A DNA stretch of 64,000 nt from Sphaerosporella brunnea (GCA_008704415.1 VXIS01000129.1:1-64000); one strand, 5' to 3'; counted from the stretch's first letter, positions 52,688 through 62,205 are shown. The notes: generated by a model from the letters alone, not told the origin. Made by a program: numbers and translations.

Positions 52688-53719
52688 TTACGCAGTGTGG
52701 GCAGCGGCCTGCGTGCTCTGTAGTCTACGTGAGATGCCCAACAGCTGGTCGGGGTGGACCTCAATGTATCGCTTATAAGCGTCTGACCTCCAGCGCCCCA
52801 GCAGCTGGATCTCGTGGTCTGTAAGTCCGGCAAGGCGTGCACTCGTTGCTACGCCCCGTCTGAAGGAGTGTCCGGAGTAGTGACCCGCGATACCTTGATG
52901 AGCCAGACACAAGCGGAGGCAGCGAACTACATAGTGCCGAGAAAATGGCTGGTTATTGGGGCGGGTGACGAGCGGTTGAAGGGAATTAAACCAACTGGAA
53001 TACCGACCCTCCTCGAACTGATTGGGATGCCGACCCTCCTTAAACTGATTGGGGTGCCGACCTTCCATAATCAAGACAACGAGGTTTTGAATGGCAGCCA
53101 GCGGGCATGCCCGATCGAAGGAGGGAGAGATGGTGAGTGTTACCCCGTGCCGAAATGGGTCTGTTTTAGAGCTAGGTAGGGTGAGCAGCAAGCGATCTGC
53201 TTGAATATTGACTGAACGCCAGGTCAGGGGTCAGCGGGCAAACTCCAGTAGATTGGTAGAGGGATACTTCGTCCAGGTGAATTCACAGACCCGGAGGAAC
53301 CTCGCAAATGCGAGGCAGAAGGCAGCATAAAGGTTGGCCTGCATGGTGTCGGTCCGCCAGCGGGTGAGACATTGCAGGATCTTGAGGAGAATGTCGCGGG
53401 TAATTGGGAGGCGTTCCCGAGTACCAGCCTCTCCGTGAAAACGCTGGGTGCCTTGAATTATGCGCTGAAGACGCGGGTGGTCGAAGATACCGTCGATTGG
53501 CAGCCCCATATCAACATGCAAGCTACGAAGGCCGGTAATATAGCTCTTCATAGTCCTTGGCTTCACCCTACCCCTTAGGGAGGCCACCCAATTACAGATG
53601 AGTGGTACTGTAACTGGGAAGGGGCGGGCATTGTGTTCGTTCAGTGTAACGTAGGTTGTGTAGCTGCGCCGGGTGGTGTTGTAGGTCTTGCGGGTGTTCT
53701 GGCTAAGGCCCCATTAGAG
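52688..53719 (-). pseudogene. Tyrosine recombinase of the Ngaro-like element
   Basis: The frame opens after a TAA near 53719 and reads LSQNTRKTYNTTRRSY, WVASLRGRVKPRTMKSYITG (core-binding helices), then the catalytic domain: Arg in ARFLRVCEF (codon 53291-53293), Lys in SSKTDPF (53164-53166), HSFR in GHSFRRGVATSA (about 52858-52869), Trp in LGRWRSD and Tyr in KRYIEVHP (52766-52768). All catalytic positions (R, K, H-x-x-R, H/W, Y) are present. It integrates the circular cDNA. One in-frame TGA (53231-53233) breaks it. Between Lys and His lies an in-frame 27-bp x3 minisatellite. It overlaps the end of the RNase H frame in another frame. Confidence 0.85.
52990..53070 (-). repeat. 27-bp minisatellite inside the recombinase, three units
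   Basis: Units at 52990-53016, 53017-53043 and 53044-53070. Each encodes nine residues (EGRHPNQFK-like), so the frame is kept. It lies between the catalytic Lys and the H-x-x-R motif. Confidence 0.85.
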
Positions 53720-54294
53720 GTAGCGGGCATCTGGTCAGCTGAGTTCAGGGAGATCGCGGTACCAGCTGGGGGGAGGGTCGACAGGGGAAATGATGGAGTT
53801 TTCGACGGGGTTGGTGCTGCTTGAGGACTCAGTGTGCGTATTGCAGTCTGTGTCAACATGAGAGAAATGTCAGCAATCTTTCTCGACTCATGGCGGCTGA
53901 GAGCATCTGCGAAGGTGTTTTCAGCAGTGGGTAGCCAGCGGGGCACCAGTTCTATATCCAAAGCAGCGGCTAGAAGGAGAAGTTTGCGCAGCGGTGCCAT
54001 AGCTTCTCCCCGAATTGAGTGCTTGGTTAAGCCTCCAACAACAGCAGTGTTGTCTATAAATAAGGAGAGTCTTTTGCCTTCCAGAAGCTGCGGTTGTGGG
54101 CCCCAAAGTTCGATTGCTTTGAGAGCTGCCATCATCTCTTTGGCATTGATGTGCATGTCCCGGTAGTTACATGGGATTCGTGCGCTGAATGCAAATCTTG
54201 GGTCCAGCAGGTCCAGCGGGCTATCCATGGCCTGAAGAAGGTATCCTCCAATACCTTTCCTTCCTGCAGCGTCGGTCCAAATGAACTCCTCCTA
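53641..54294 (-). pseudogene. RNase H domain of the Ngaro-like element
   Basis: FIWTDAAGRKGIGGYLLQ (first Asp, about 54275), INAKEMMAALKAIELWG (Glu), SLFIDNTAVVGGL (Asp), WLPTAENTFADALSR (last Asp): the DIRS/Ngaro type of RNase H fused after RT. The frame is the same as RT and is interrupted before the domain by a TAG (54292-54294). A Pro/Thr-rich tail follows and ends at 53641, overlapping the recombinase frame. Confidence 0.85.
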
Positions 54295-55527
54295 CCTGGT
54301 TGGGCGTATGATGGTGATGCCTGACCACTGCGGTAGAAAGGCTGGCCACCAGCGGAGGTCTTCCTTCATCTGCGGTGTAATTGGCCGGGGCTGGTGTGGG
54401 GATGCGTGGTAGCAGCTGAGTGCATTGTAGAGGTGACAAAGAAAGGGGCGTCCTAGCGGAACCACCTTCACAGCGAAGGATAGGAATCCGATGAGTGACT
54501 GTAGTTCTAAGAGTGTGATTGAGCGACGGCGGAGATATGTGCATTCTAGAAGGAGAGCCTTGCCATGTTTCTGTGAAGGCAGACGAGCGTCAATCGCAGC
54601 AGTATCAATTTCAAGGCCCAAGAAGTCCGTGCAGGTACCTGAGTAGCGTTTTTTGTGCTTCACGGTGAAGCCGAGGTTGGTGCAAAGGCTATCAAAGTCC
54701 ACAGCATACTGAGCAGGATCAAGCTGCGGTGCGAAGACTGCCAGAAAGTCATCAAGGTAGTGCAGTACCGCTGTCGAGCCAAGTTCGTGCTGGACTATCC
54801 GGTTTAAACCTCTTAAAAACAGGTCAAAGATGAAGGGTGAGGTTCACAGGCAAAACGGTAAGAACTTGTCGTACCACCACGTATCCTCCCATTGAAAGCC
54901 GAGAAGCCACCAGTCCTGTGGGCTAACTGGGATATGACGGAATGCGTCGGCTAAATCGCGCTTCACCAGGGTACTGCCAATCCCTGCTTCTGCAATGAGC
55001 TGAAGTGCCTGGTCAAAAGTTGTATAGGTAAGAGTACCCAACTCCTGCGGGATGTCGTCGTTCACAGAGTTACCTGCTGGGTGCGATAGGTGGTGTATTC
55101 GCCGCCGAGTACCGTCGGACTTGGGAATAAGACCCAGCGTAGATGAGATAAACTTTGGCGGAATGGTTGTAAGTTTACCTAGTTGACCCTTGTTCAGTTG
55201 CGCGGAAATATCGGCAGACAGTGTTGTGGGGAACTCATTTGCCTAGGTAAGATTGCGACTGATGATAGTTTGCTCATGGCCCGTATACCCGACTCTTGCA
55301 CCGTAGGCGATGATGTCTACTAGTGTCTGAGCGTAGTGGCGGTCGGGGTAGTTTGAGAGCCATTGAGCCCATGCAGATGGGCGAATGGGTCCTGATTCTA
55401 ACAGGGGAGATGCGGAAGTGTTTACAATCGGGTATGGAATGTGCACCAAAGACTTGGAGCTATTATTGCGGACCACTTGCGGTGGTCCCTCAGTCCAATG
55501 GCTGCTACGACTGTACAAATTTTTCAT
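54295..55527 (-). pseudogene. Reverse transcriptase of the Ngaro-like element
   Basis: A single frame from ATG 55527: SADISAQLNKGQLGKL, LGLIPKSDGTRRRIHHLS, VKRDLADAFRHIPV (motif A, catalytic Asp), FDLFLRGLNRIV, LHYLDDFLAVF (catalytic YLDD at 54748-54759), FLGLEIDT, then the connection to RNase H. In-frame stops at 55243-55245 (TAG) and about 54844-54846 (TGA, at the expected FGLRTSPF) look like C-to-T changes of CAG and CGA. The frame is the same as Gag, separated from it by the Gag UAG and 14 sense codons. Confidence 0.88.
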
Positions 55528-55569
55528 GCAATTTCCTAACCGTCTCGTTTCCCGGTCGCCCCCTAATTT

Positions 55570-56703
55570 CTATTGCTGAGCCTGCGGGCATGCAGAAGCA
55601 GTGTGGGCACCTTCTCCACAGGTCCAACACACATGCTGGTATATGCACTTTGACCCTGCAGCGCACAATCCGCGGTTGTAGCGGCGGCAGGCACTAGAAA
55701 CTCGCTGCGGTGGCAGAGAACTTGAGGCTGAATCCAAAGGAGCGGCAGTCCTTGCAGTCCGTTTGGCTGGCGGGCCAACGGCTGAGCTCTTAGCAGGTCG
55801 CTTAGGCCCTCCGGCCTGAATTTGAGCACTCCGGGCCTGAATTTGACCACCAGTAGCACTTCGAGCCTCTAGGAGGTGTCTGAGTTCGGAGTCACTAAAC
55901 TTGTCCCATCCCTCATAGTCGTGGACACCTTGGAGTACCCTTTTCCGGTGGAATGAGAAGTGGTAAAGACGTACGGTTTTCCAGGTGCATCGCTCATTTA
56001 GGTCCAAAAGGTAATGCATGTACTTCAGGAGAGCGGAGCTCAGTGCATCCCGGATTCCCGGCAGGACAAATTCTTGGAAAATATCGGCATAAACAGCGAG
56101 CGCGTTCAGTAGCTGAGTTATCCCTCGATACTCCTCAATCTCAACATTGTGTAATGTTGTTGGTATCTGGAATGACTCCAGCGTAATGTTCTCCAGACGG
56201 CGGTCTGGTGTGAAAACGAAGGAAGCGTTAAGTTTTAACAAATTCTCCACCTTGAACCTGTGCTTGAGTATCTCCTGCAGGTGAACAGGGTCCACCGCAG
56301 GCCAGCGGTTACGGATGGACTGAACCCGCGGGTTCTCAGGAGGAGGTGGAGGAGGGGGCGGGGTTGTACCTAGTGCGGGCGGCACCTGAGCGCTGAGAGC
56401 CTGGGGCCCCTGGAGAGTACTGAGGTGCGCGGTGAGGGCACTCATGGTGTCGGTCATTTTGTTGAGGAAAGACATCGGCACGGTGACCAGAGCAGGCGCT
56501 GCCGCAGACTCGGGAGTGGCGGGCACCTGGATGTTTGTCTGGGATGGCTGCCCGGAGGTCGGTTCACAAGCGGTGCCTGTCAATTGGCGCTCAAGCTCAG
56601 AGACGTCCGTGAGGTCGGCCTCATCGCCATAATCGACCTCGTCTTCGTCCGGAGCGGCGATCTGAGTGGCCGGCGGAGCTGGGGTTGCGCGAGTGCGGAC
56701 CAT
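55570..56703 (-). CDS. Gag of the Ngaro-like element with CCCH and CCHC zinc motifs
   Basis: ATG at 56703 (preferred to a TTG nine bases upstream), 377 residues, unbroken. Acidic N terminus (residues 18-40), Pro8 run (about 115-122), helical central region (about 135-285), Lys/Arg-rich linker, then a C-x7-C-x5-C-x3-H finger (C339, C347, C353, H357) and a C-x2-C-x4-H-x4-C knuckle (C359, C362, H367, C372). The knuckle binds element RNA. The added CCCH finger directly before it is unusual. Ends CAA UAG AAA UUA; the frame after UAG leads to RT. Lies just downstream of repeat A1. Confidence 0.85.
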   Translation of the reverse strand: MVRTRATPAPPATQIAAPDEDEVDYGDEADLTDVSELERQLTGTACEPTSGQPSQTNIQVPATPESAAAPALVTVPMSFLNKMTDTMSALTAHLSTLQGPQALSAQVPPALGTTPPPPPPPPENPRVQSIRNRWPAVDPVHLQEILKHRFKVENLLKLNASFVFTPDRRLENITLESFQIPTTLHNVEIEEYRGITQLLNALAVYADIFQEFVLPGIRDALSSALLKYMHYLLDLNERCTWKTVRLYHFSFHRKRVLQGVHDYEGWDKFSDSELRHLLEARSATGGQIQARSAQIQAGGPKRPAKSSAVGPPAKRTARTAAPLDSASSSLPPQRVSSACRRYNRGLCAAGSKCIYQHVCWTCGEGAHTASACPQAQQ

Positions 56704-56705
56704 TT

Positions 56706-56967
56706 TTATCAAGCAGGCGGCTGGATGGAAAGTAAGAAAAGCGAGGTGAAGACGAGTTGCGAGGTGTGTGCTGGCGGTCTGGAGGGCCTCGAGGCGTCGA
56801 AAGGGGCCCCTTTATAGGGAGCCGGCCACAAGGAACTCCACCCACTCAACCTCCGGCACTGAATAACTCCACCCGGCCAACCTCCGGCACTGAAACCTCG
56901 CCCCTGGCCACCCATCCAGTCACTCGGGCGCTGCTCCGGCCCACTAGCTCGCAGTCTAACTGCCCAT
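56706..56967 (-). repeat. Ngaro repeat A1 (5' terminal)
   Basis: Element 5' end. Joins LINE sequence GTATACTTGG at 56968. Differs from A2 at about three positions over the best-conserved 210 bp. Confidence 0.9.
56808..56820 (-). promoter_or_regulatory. TATA-like box in repeat A1
   Basis: CCCTATAAAGGGG on the minus strand, about 105-115 bp upstream of the Gag ATG. Well placed to start the genomic transcript. The same sequence is in A2. Confidence 0.55.
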
Positions 56968-57671
56968 GTATACTTGGACGGCTCCCACCTAGAGTACAGA
57001 GGCGGTGGCTTCCCAGCCGTAACACAAAACAAAGACGGCACCTGGAGCCACACCTCCCAATACATCGGCGAAAATAAGCAAGCCTACGACGCTGAGTTCT
57101 TCGGCATCGCCGCCAGCTTAGAAAAGGCCCCCGGAATGCCACGAGCCGATAGAACCACTCTGGATGCGTCTACATCTCCACTAATACACAAGCGGCCCTC
57201 AAACGGCTATAGGAGCTGAGCCAGGTCCCGGACAGTGGCTACTCCGACGCATCGCCCGTGCAAAGACAGTACTGAAGGCGCAACGCTGGATAACAGAACG
57301 GCTGGGTGCGCGGACATCCTGGCATCCCAGGCAATAAGGCAGCCGACCAGCTCGCCAAACAGGCAGCCAGAGACCGTCTAGACAGAGCGAGCGAGGACAA
57401 CATTGGGATAACAACGCTTGCTCTTATCAGCCGGCAACTTACCAAGGCCACGACTCGAGACAGAGAGGCCTCGCTGGGTAAGCGCTGCATACGCAATTCC
57501 TACTTCCGCCGCCGGAAACAGCCAGACCCCATGGCCTTCAGATGCCACAAAGCCCTGGATTCACTCTTCTTCCAGTTCAGCCTGGGTAAAGCGTCGCCAG
57601 CACTGTACCTTCAAAGTACAGGCAGACAAGACGACGAGAAGTGCTGGTTCTGCGCAAGCAGGCCTGGCTGA
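56968..57671 (+). pseudogene. LINE D RNase H and C-terminal zinc knuckle, downstream of Ngaro
   Basis: VYLDGSHLEYRGGGFPAV completes the first RNase H strand begun at 51744. Then QAYDAEFFGIAASLEKA (Glu), GHPGIPGNKAADQLAKQAA (His loop and Asp) and KALDSLFFQFSLGKASPAL with EKCWFCAS (knuckle start). Frameshifts at about 57215 and 57310 and a stop at 57671. Confidence 0.85.
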
Positions 57672-57849
57672 ATGAGAGACCGCATTCTCAGCCCCTACCC
57701 ACGCTGGAAGGAAGAATAACCGGTGCTGTGGAAGTGAGTGGTCGAGGCCACTAAGGAGAAGATAAAGTGCTCTTCCTTTGGTCCTTTCCTTCGGAGTTTC
57801 AGCCCCAGAGTAGGACTCGAGCCTAGGGGCATTATGCCGCGTCTTCCAT

Positions 57850-57895
57850 ATGTCATGGCCGCCAGCGGCCGAATACATTATGATTGAAACGAAAA
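57850..57895 (+). other. LINE D 3' hairpin and tail
   Basis: GGCCGCCAGCGGCC at 57857-57870 (loop base changed A to C), then GAATACATTATGATTGAAACG and an A-rich run. Confidence 0.85.
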
Positions 57896-58307
57896 AAAGA
57901 CAGGTCTACCAGAACTGTTCCCCTTACTTCGTCTGCCTCCAATGCCTGACCCGTAACACACTGGGTAATTGTTTCCAGTTGAAGGAATCACTGAATGAGG
58001 AGCTAGGAAACTGCTTTGTTCAGGATAATTTCCAAACCAGCCGGGTTCGACGAGTCTGTGGAACGCCTACAAGCACTCAACAACAACCTCCCACCTCGAG
58101 CGGCAGATGGCAAAAACAACAGACCCGTCCCACACTCACTCAGTGTGACCACCCACGAAAACTCCACCCTCAAGGCTGGTACAGCCCCTACAACAGCCAC
58201 AGGGATGCACTTATATGATTGAGACTTTGCCGCAAACTGACGTGAACTGTCCCAAAAGAACATTTCATCCAACTAATGCAGTCATGATGCGTGTACTGTA
58301 AGATTTG
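57896..58307. other. Unassigned spacer between two LINE tails
   Basis: No motif recognised. Flanked by a plus-strand and a minus-strand LINE 3' end, tail to tail. Confidence 0.4.
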
Positions 58308-58450
58308 TGTTGTTTGAAACATATTGTATTCGGCCGCTTGCGGCCTTGACATATGTGACAGAAGAGACCATGCTATCTTCTAGGACACGAAGTCCTACTA
58401 CTAGGGCCTGTGGCCCTTGTAAGGAAAATTAGACAAGGAAATCGGACCTA
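58308..58450 (-). mobile_element. LINE 3' UTR fragment, minus strand
   Basis: Hairpin GGCCGCTTGCGGCC (58332-58345) and upstream stems AGGGCCACAGGCCCT and AGGACTTCGTGTCCT, as in the LINE C 3' UTR. No ORF2. Confidence 0.8.
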
Positions 58451-60479
58451 CTACCATGTGTATTCCTCCGTCCGTACGGCCACTCCTCACACCTGAATCA
58501 TCTCAAACATCGCTGTGCCCTCAGTGTCGATGACCTTTTACCCTCAGGTACGTGCTTTCTTTGCTGTCCAAAACCATGATCCTCACACTACAATCGGTCC
58601 CGCTCGGTGCACCAGAAGAGTCCAAGTTGATGGCCACTGCGATTTGTGGAGTTAGGCACCTCTGCCTAGCGACAGAAGCAGCCCCGCTCATTGCCGGGCT
58701 GCAAGCTTAGGTCGAACGGTATACGCGTCAACGATCGGACATGATATCACGCTCGTTTCGCACGATACAGTTCCGTGCCGTCCTGAGGGGGAGCTCACTT
58801 CAAGCGCTACTGCACTATACGACGAGTAGCTGCCGGTACTATCAGCTAAGGTTTATACTGAGTAGTAGGAGGCGAATGGGGGTCGCAAATGAGGTGTTGA
58901 ATCGAAACTGCACGCTGGTATAGCTGACACACCACAAAAACATCGTGAAGCGTAATTCTGCGGGATGTTTGGTGTGCCCACGCACACGCTTGGCATTTAC
59001 AGGCGGTCAATGTTGTTGTCGAAGGTGTGTGCGTGGCCTTCATGATGGACACCAGCCACCTCAAATCAATCACCTTGAGCTGGCTGGCCTTGTAGAGACA
59101 GAGGTTTGGGATGGTCTCTGAGCCTTTGGCGCGCTCAAGCGGCAGTTCGAGCTGTTCCCACTTTACCACACTTTCGGCTGGCCGACTCTGTCAATTCTTG
59201 GTAATACTCGCCTTGAATAACAAGCTACGATTCCCCGAAGTTCGCATCGTTCTCACAATTCCGGACGGGCATCCGTGACCCGAGCCTACCTGCCTGGGAC
59301 ACTTGTGGCTGGTATGGAGAGATAGTCGCAAGATATTCTGGCGAGTGTTGGAAAGCGATAGCCATTCGCTTGTCGTCAATTCATAAGGTTGATCTCCCGC
59401 GCTTATATCGGCTGAATGGTGAACCGTGTAAACTCTGTCTGTCTCCCTGCCACTTTGTGTACTGCCAAAAAGCAAAGAATCTGCAGTACCGCTATACAAA
59501 GAGCTCCACAACGTGGGAAGAAGCTGTTGAACCATACTTGGCCAGCGCCGTAGCAAGAGACGAATTTAGGCAGTCCGGGTTTCAAATGCAGTGGATTCTA
59601 CCAGGCAAATTGCTGAGGTTGTGTCCACCAGAAACGGTGCGAGCAGCCTGATATAGCCCTTTTCTAAAAACACGTGTCACAGCCTGCTAGATTGTGTGCG
59701 GTCTTAGTCAGTCCTCAGACCGCACGATTGTGATTTGCAGCATCCTTGACGGAATCCTTTTGGTTCCTGTGGTACAAAGTGGTCAGTCGCTGAAGGACTT
59801 CGATCTCAGTAGCATTCTTTGCGGGAAGGTTTTTGAGATCCGTCTCCATATGTCTATCAAACATCGATGCCGTGGACCCGATGGAGCTCCACACCTTCCA
59901 AAAGTCGCAAAGAAGGTGGATATAATAATCCTGCAAGGCTCCGGTGCTCGACTTTCCGTGCGTTTACTTTTTGCTATCGATTTCGATTTTGTTTTCATTG
60001 TACAACACTTGCTACCACTTCCATTCCCATCAACCATCCCCATCGCTAGCATGGTGAAAAGTCCAGCTGGCGCGAGCCTCTACTCCACCCTCAAATTGAA
60101 CCAGCTTGGCTTGTGAATGACGCAGGATAGGATTGTCTCAGCTCGACAGCTCGAGTTTCTGGCTGGCTTGACTCGTGTCCATCGCTCGCTGTAGTGTAGT
60201 GGGATTGGCCATATGACAACAGGATGTCCCGAAAAATGGTCAATTCCCTTCTGTGCGGTGGAATCATCCTTGACACCAATGGAATTGGCAAGGAAACCTG
60301 CTACCGTTGGTGAAGAGTTAAAGCCTGCATCTAACTATGGCTTTGGACAGAAAACTTACTAGACCTCGTTTCCGTTCTTTGTTTCTCAATTTTTTTTGCT
60401 CCACAGTTTGCCGGCGCAATTGAACGAACAATGAATCAAAGTAAGAGATTATCTCCCATCGCACCAAACCGGATGAACT
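58451..60479. other. Unassigned, possibly an eroded hAT-B-like element
   Basis: ATGATGGACACCAGCC at 59042 and GACTCGTGTCCATCGCT at 60168-60184 look like a weak inverted pair of hAT-B ends about 1.1 kb apart, without a matching duplication. Frames of 90-140 codons (59370-59651, 59694-60116) have no motifs. Confidence 0.3.
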
Positions 60480-62205
60480 ATCAATGCAGGCCCCAGAACC
60501 GGCACCGCTCAGGATTGCTGCCATCAACGTCGTCCTGTGCCACCGCATCGCTCGCACAGAAGGTCTGAAGGCCTTTACACTGATAGCGTATGAGATCAAC
60601 AAAGAGTTGAAATCCATGCTCAAGGCGAGCCAGAATGCAGGATAAACCATACTCGAAGATTACCACTACTTCGGCAATCTATTTACCCAGGCCATCGCCA
60701 ATGCTCTTCAGCCTCACCAGAGGTACAGCCAGCGTTCTCAGAAGTTAGCCGAAAGAACCCTGCGCTCTTTTTTCATCGGCCCAAACGTCCCAGCCCGTGG
60801 TCTGGACACCCCGGGTGCCGGGTCTGGGAGTGATCCGATGTGGTGACCAACCTCTGCGAGTGGCGGTGTTCAATTGGCGCCGAACAACTCATCAGGATCT
60901 GTAATTTTATAGTAAACTCCCAACCAGTGATTCACTCCTTGTCGTCATTTCCCACGCCGAACATCTTTACGTACTTTTTATCTCATAGAAGCTGCTGATA
61001 TCATGGTGGGCTTATTTGGCCCGGCGGGAGGGATGGCTGTTGAGAACACTACCTACGACCAGCGAATACCCTTAAACGAGGCGTTCACACCTCCAATTGA
61101 ATCCTTGTACCCCCTCTCCGGAAACAAGTTATAATCCGTATGGGAATGGTTGGACGAGAACGTCGCGAAGAGCTTCATCTGGGATTCATCCTCTCCGATA
61201 GATCCCTGTCTTATTCCGTAATAATCAAGACGACTTTCTCCGCCTCTGTGTGGACTGTCGTGGGCTCGATGAAGGAACTGTCAAGAATCAGTACATCTTG
61301 CCGCCAAACAAGGAATTGTTGATGCAAAGCTTGCGTGCAAACGATGTTTCTAACCTCAATGCCCAAGGCGCAGACCATCCACTTCGTATGGCAGAAGCGG
61401 CTTTCCAGACTTACGGGCTGTTTCAATCTCTTGTAGTGCGATATGAAATGGCCAATGTCCCGCCAACATCGAACACGTCATTAGCCAGGTCCTACAGTTT
61501 TTCCACAACAATTTCTAACATTCAGACCTGGATGTCATCGTAGGATACAGAAGGTACCTTCTAAACCACCTACAGCATGTCCAACTCCTAACTTATCGAA
61601 ATTGCTTATACATTCAGGCCACAGCGATTTCGACTCCGCCTTCTCCGAGATAATCACGACCCTTCAGCGATTGGACCCTCAGGCCAAGCAAAGACATAGG
61701 AGGGCCTCGAGAGAGAATACTACTGGCCCGAAATCCGCAATGACATAGCACAATTCATCCACTGCGTTACCTCCAAGAGAAACAAAGCAAATCGCCACGC
61801 CCCCTACGAGACATGAAGCCTCCTCCCTGTCTGAAACCTACTGCGGCGGGATGTATCGTTGGACCTGGTGGTAGGACCTCCGAAATCGAAAGGGATGTTT
61901 GCATATGGGTGGTCATGGACCGCTCGACGAAGGGAGACACATCGTGTCTTGAACCGGGGAAATCGACGCCAGAGGGCTTTCAAATCTATTCATCGAAAGA
62001 ACTTCGGTCTTTACGAGTTGCCGGCCACAATCACCTCTTACAGAAGGGCCCGGTTCCCATTCGACTTCTGGATCCACATCTGCAACTGCCTCTAGATCAA
62101 CCAAAGAACAAACACTCTTCGAAACCGAAACGGATCGGTAGCCCTCAAGAATGAACGGCAACATGGAACAGTACCTCTGTGCATACGTGAACTACCTACA
62201 AGCAG
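60480..62205 (+). pseudogene. Ty3/gypsy Pol relic: RT and integrase blocks
   Basis: Blocks in order: EDYHYFGNLFTQAIANALQPH (protease-RT linker, about 60655), TTYDQRIPLNEAFTPPI and LYPLSGNKL (61045-61130), RLCVDCRGLDEGTVKNQY (RT motif near 61240), AFQTYGLFQSLV (61400), then after a deletion the integrase zinc region REYYWPEIRNDIAQFIHC (about 61710; HHCC-like), DLVVGPPKSKG (integrase core, 61860) and EQYLCAYVNYLQ (62165-62205). About 330 bp at 60716-61045 does not belong. The YxDD box was not found. It stops abruptly at 62205. Confidence 0.8.

Larger units (their letters stand above)
51745..56967 (-). mobile_element. Ngaro-like tyrosine-recombinase retrotransposon with split direct repeats
   Basis: Read on the minus strand the order is A1 (56967-56706), Gag, RT, RNase H, tyrosine recombinase, B1 (52621-52323), A2 (52322-52059), B2 (52029-51745). 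A1 and A2 differ at about three of 210 positions. B1 and B2 differ at a handful of sites plus one 14-bp indel. Split direct repeats with RT-RH-YR and no methyltransferase are the known features of the Ngaro group of YR retrotransposons. Integration uses a circular intermediate and the recombinase rather than an integrase, and no target duplication is expected. None is seen: GCG and GTATAC of the LINE join directly. Coding breaks are few (three in-frame stops in RT/RH, one in YR). Confidence 0.9.
48358..57895 (+). mobile_element. LINE copy D, near full length, carrying two nested insertions
   Basis: Order: ORF1 (48360-49330), endonuclease (49381-49985), solo copia LTR (49987-50193), linker and RT (50199-51744), Ngaro-like element (51745-56967), RNase H and zinc knuckle (56968-57671), 3' UTR with hairpin GGCCGCCAGCGGCC (57857-57870) and A-rich tail. 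It begins just after the A-run of LINE B. All coding parts contain stops or frameshifts. Confidence 0.85.

Noticed and set aside
59042..60184. A hAT-B element
   Set aside because: Only weak inverted ends are visible, with no matching 8-bp duplication and no transposase motif. Noted as a possibility only.
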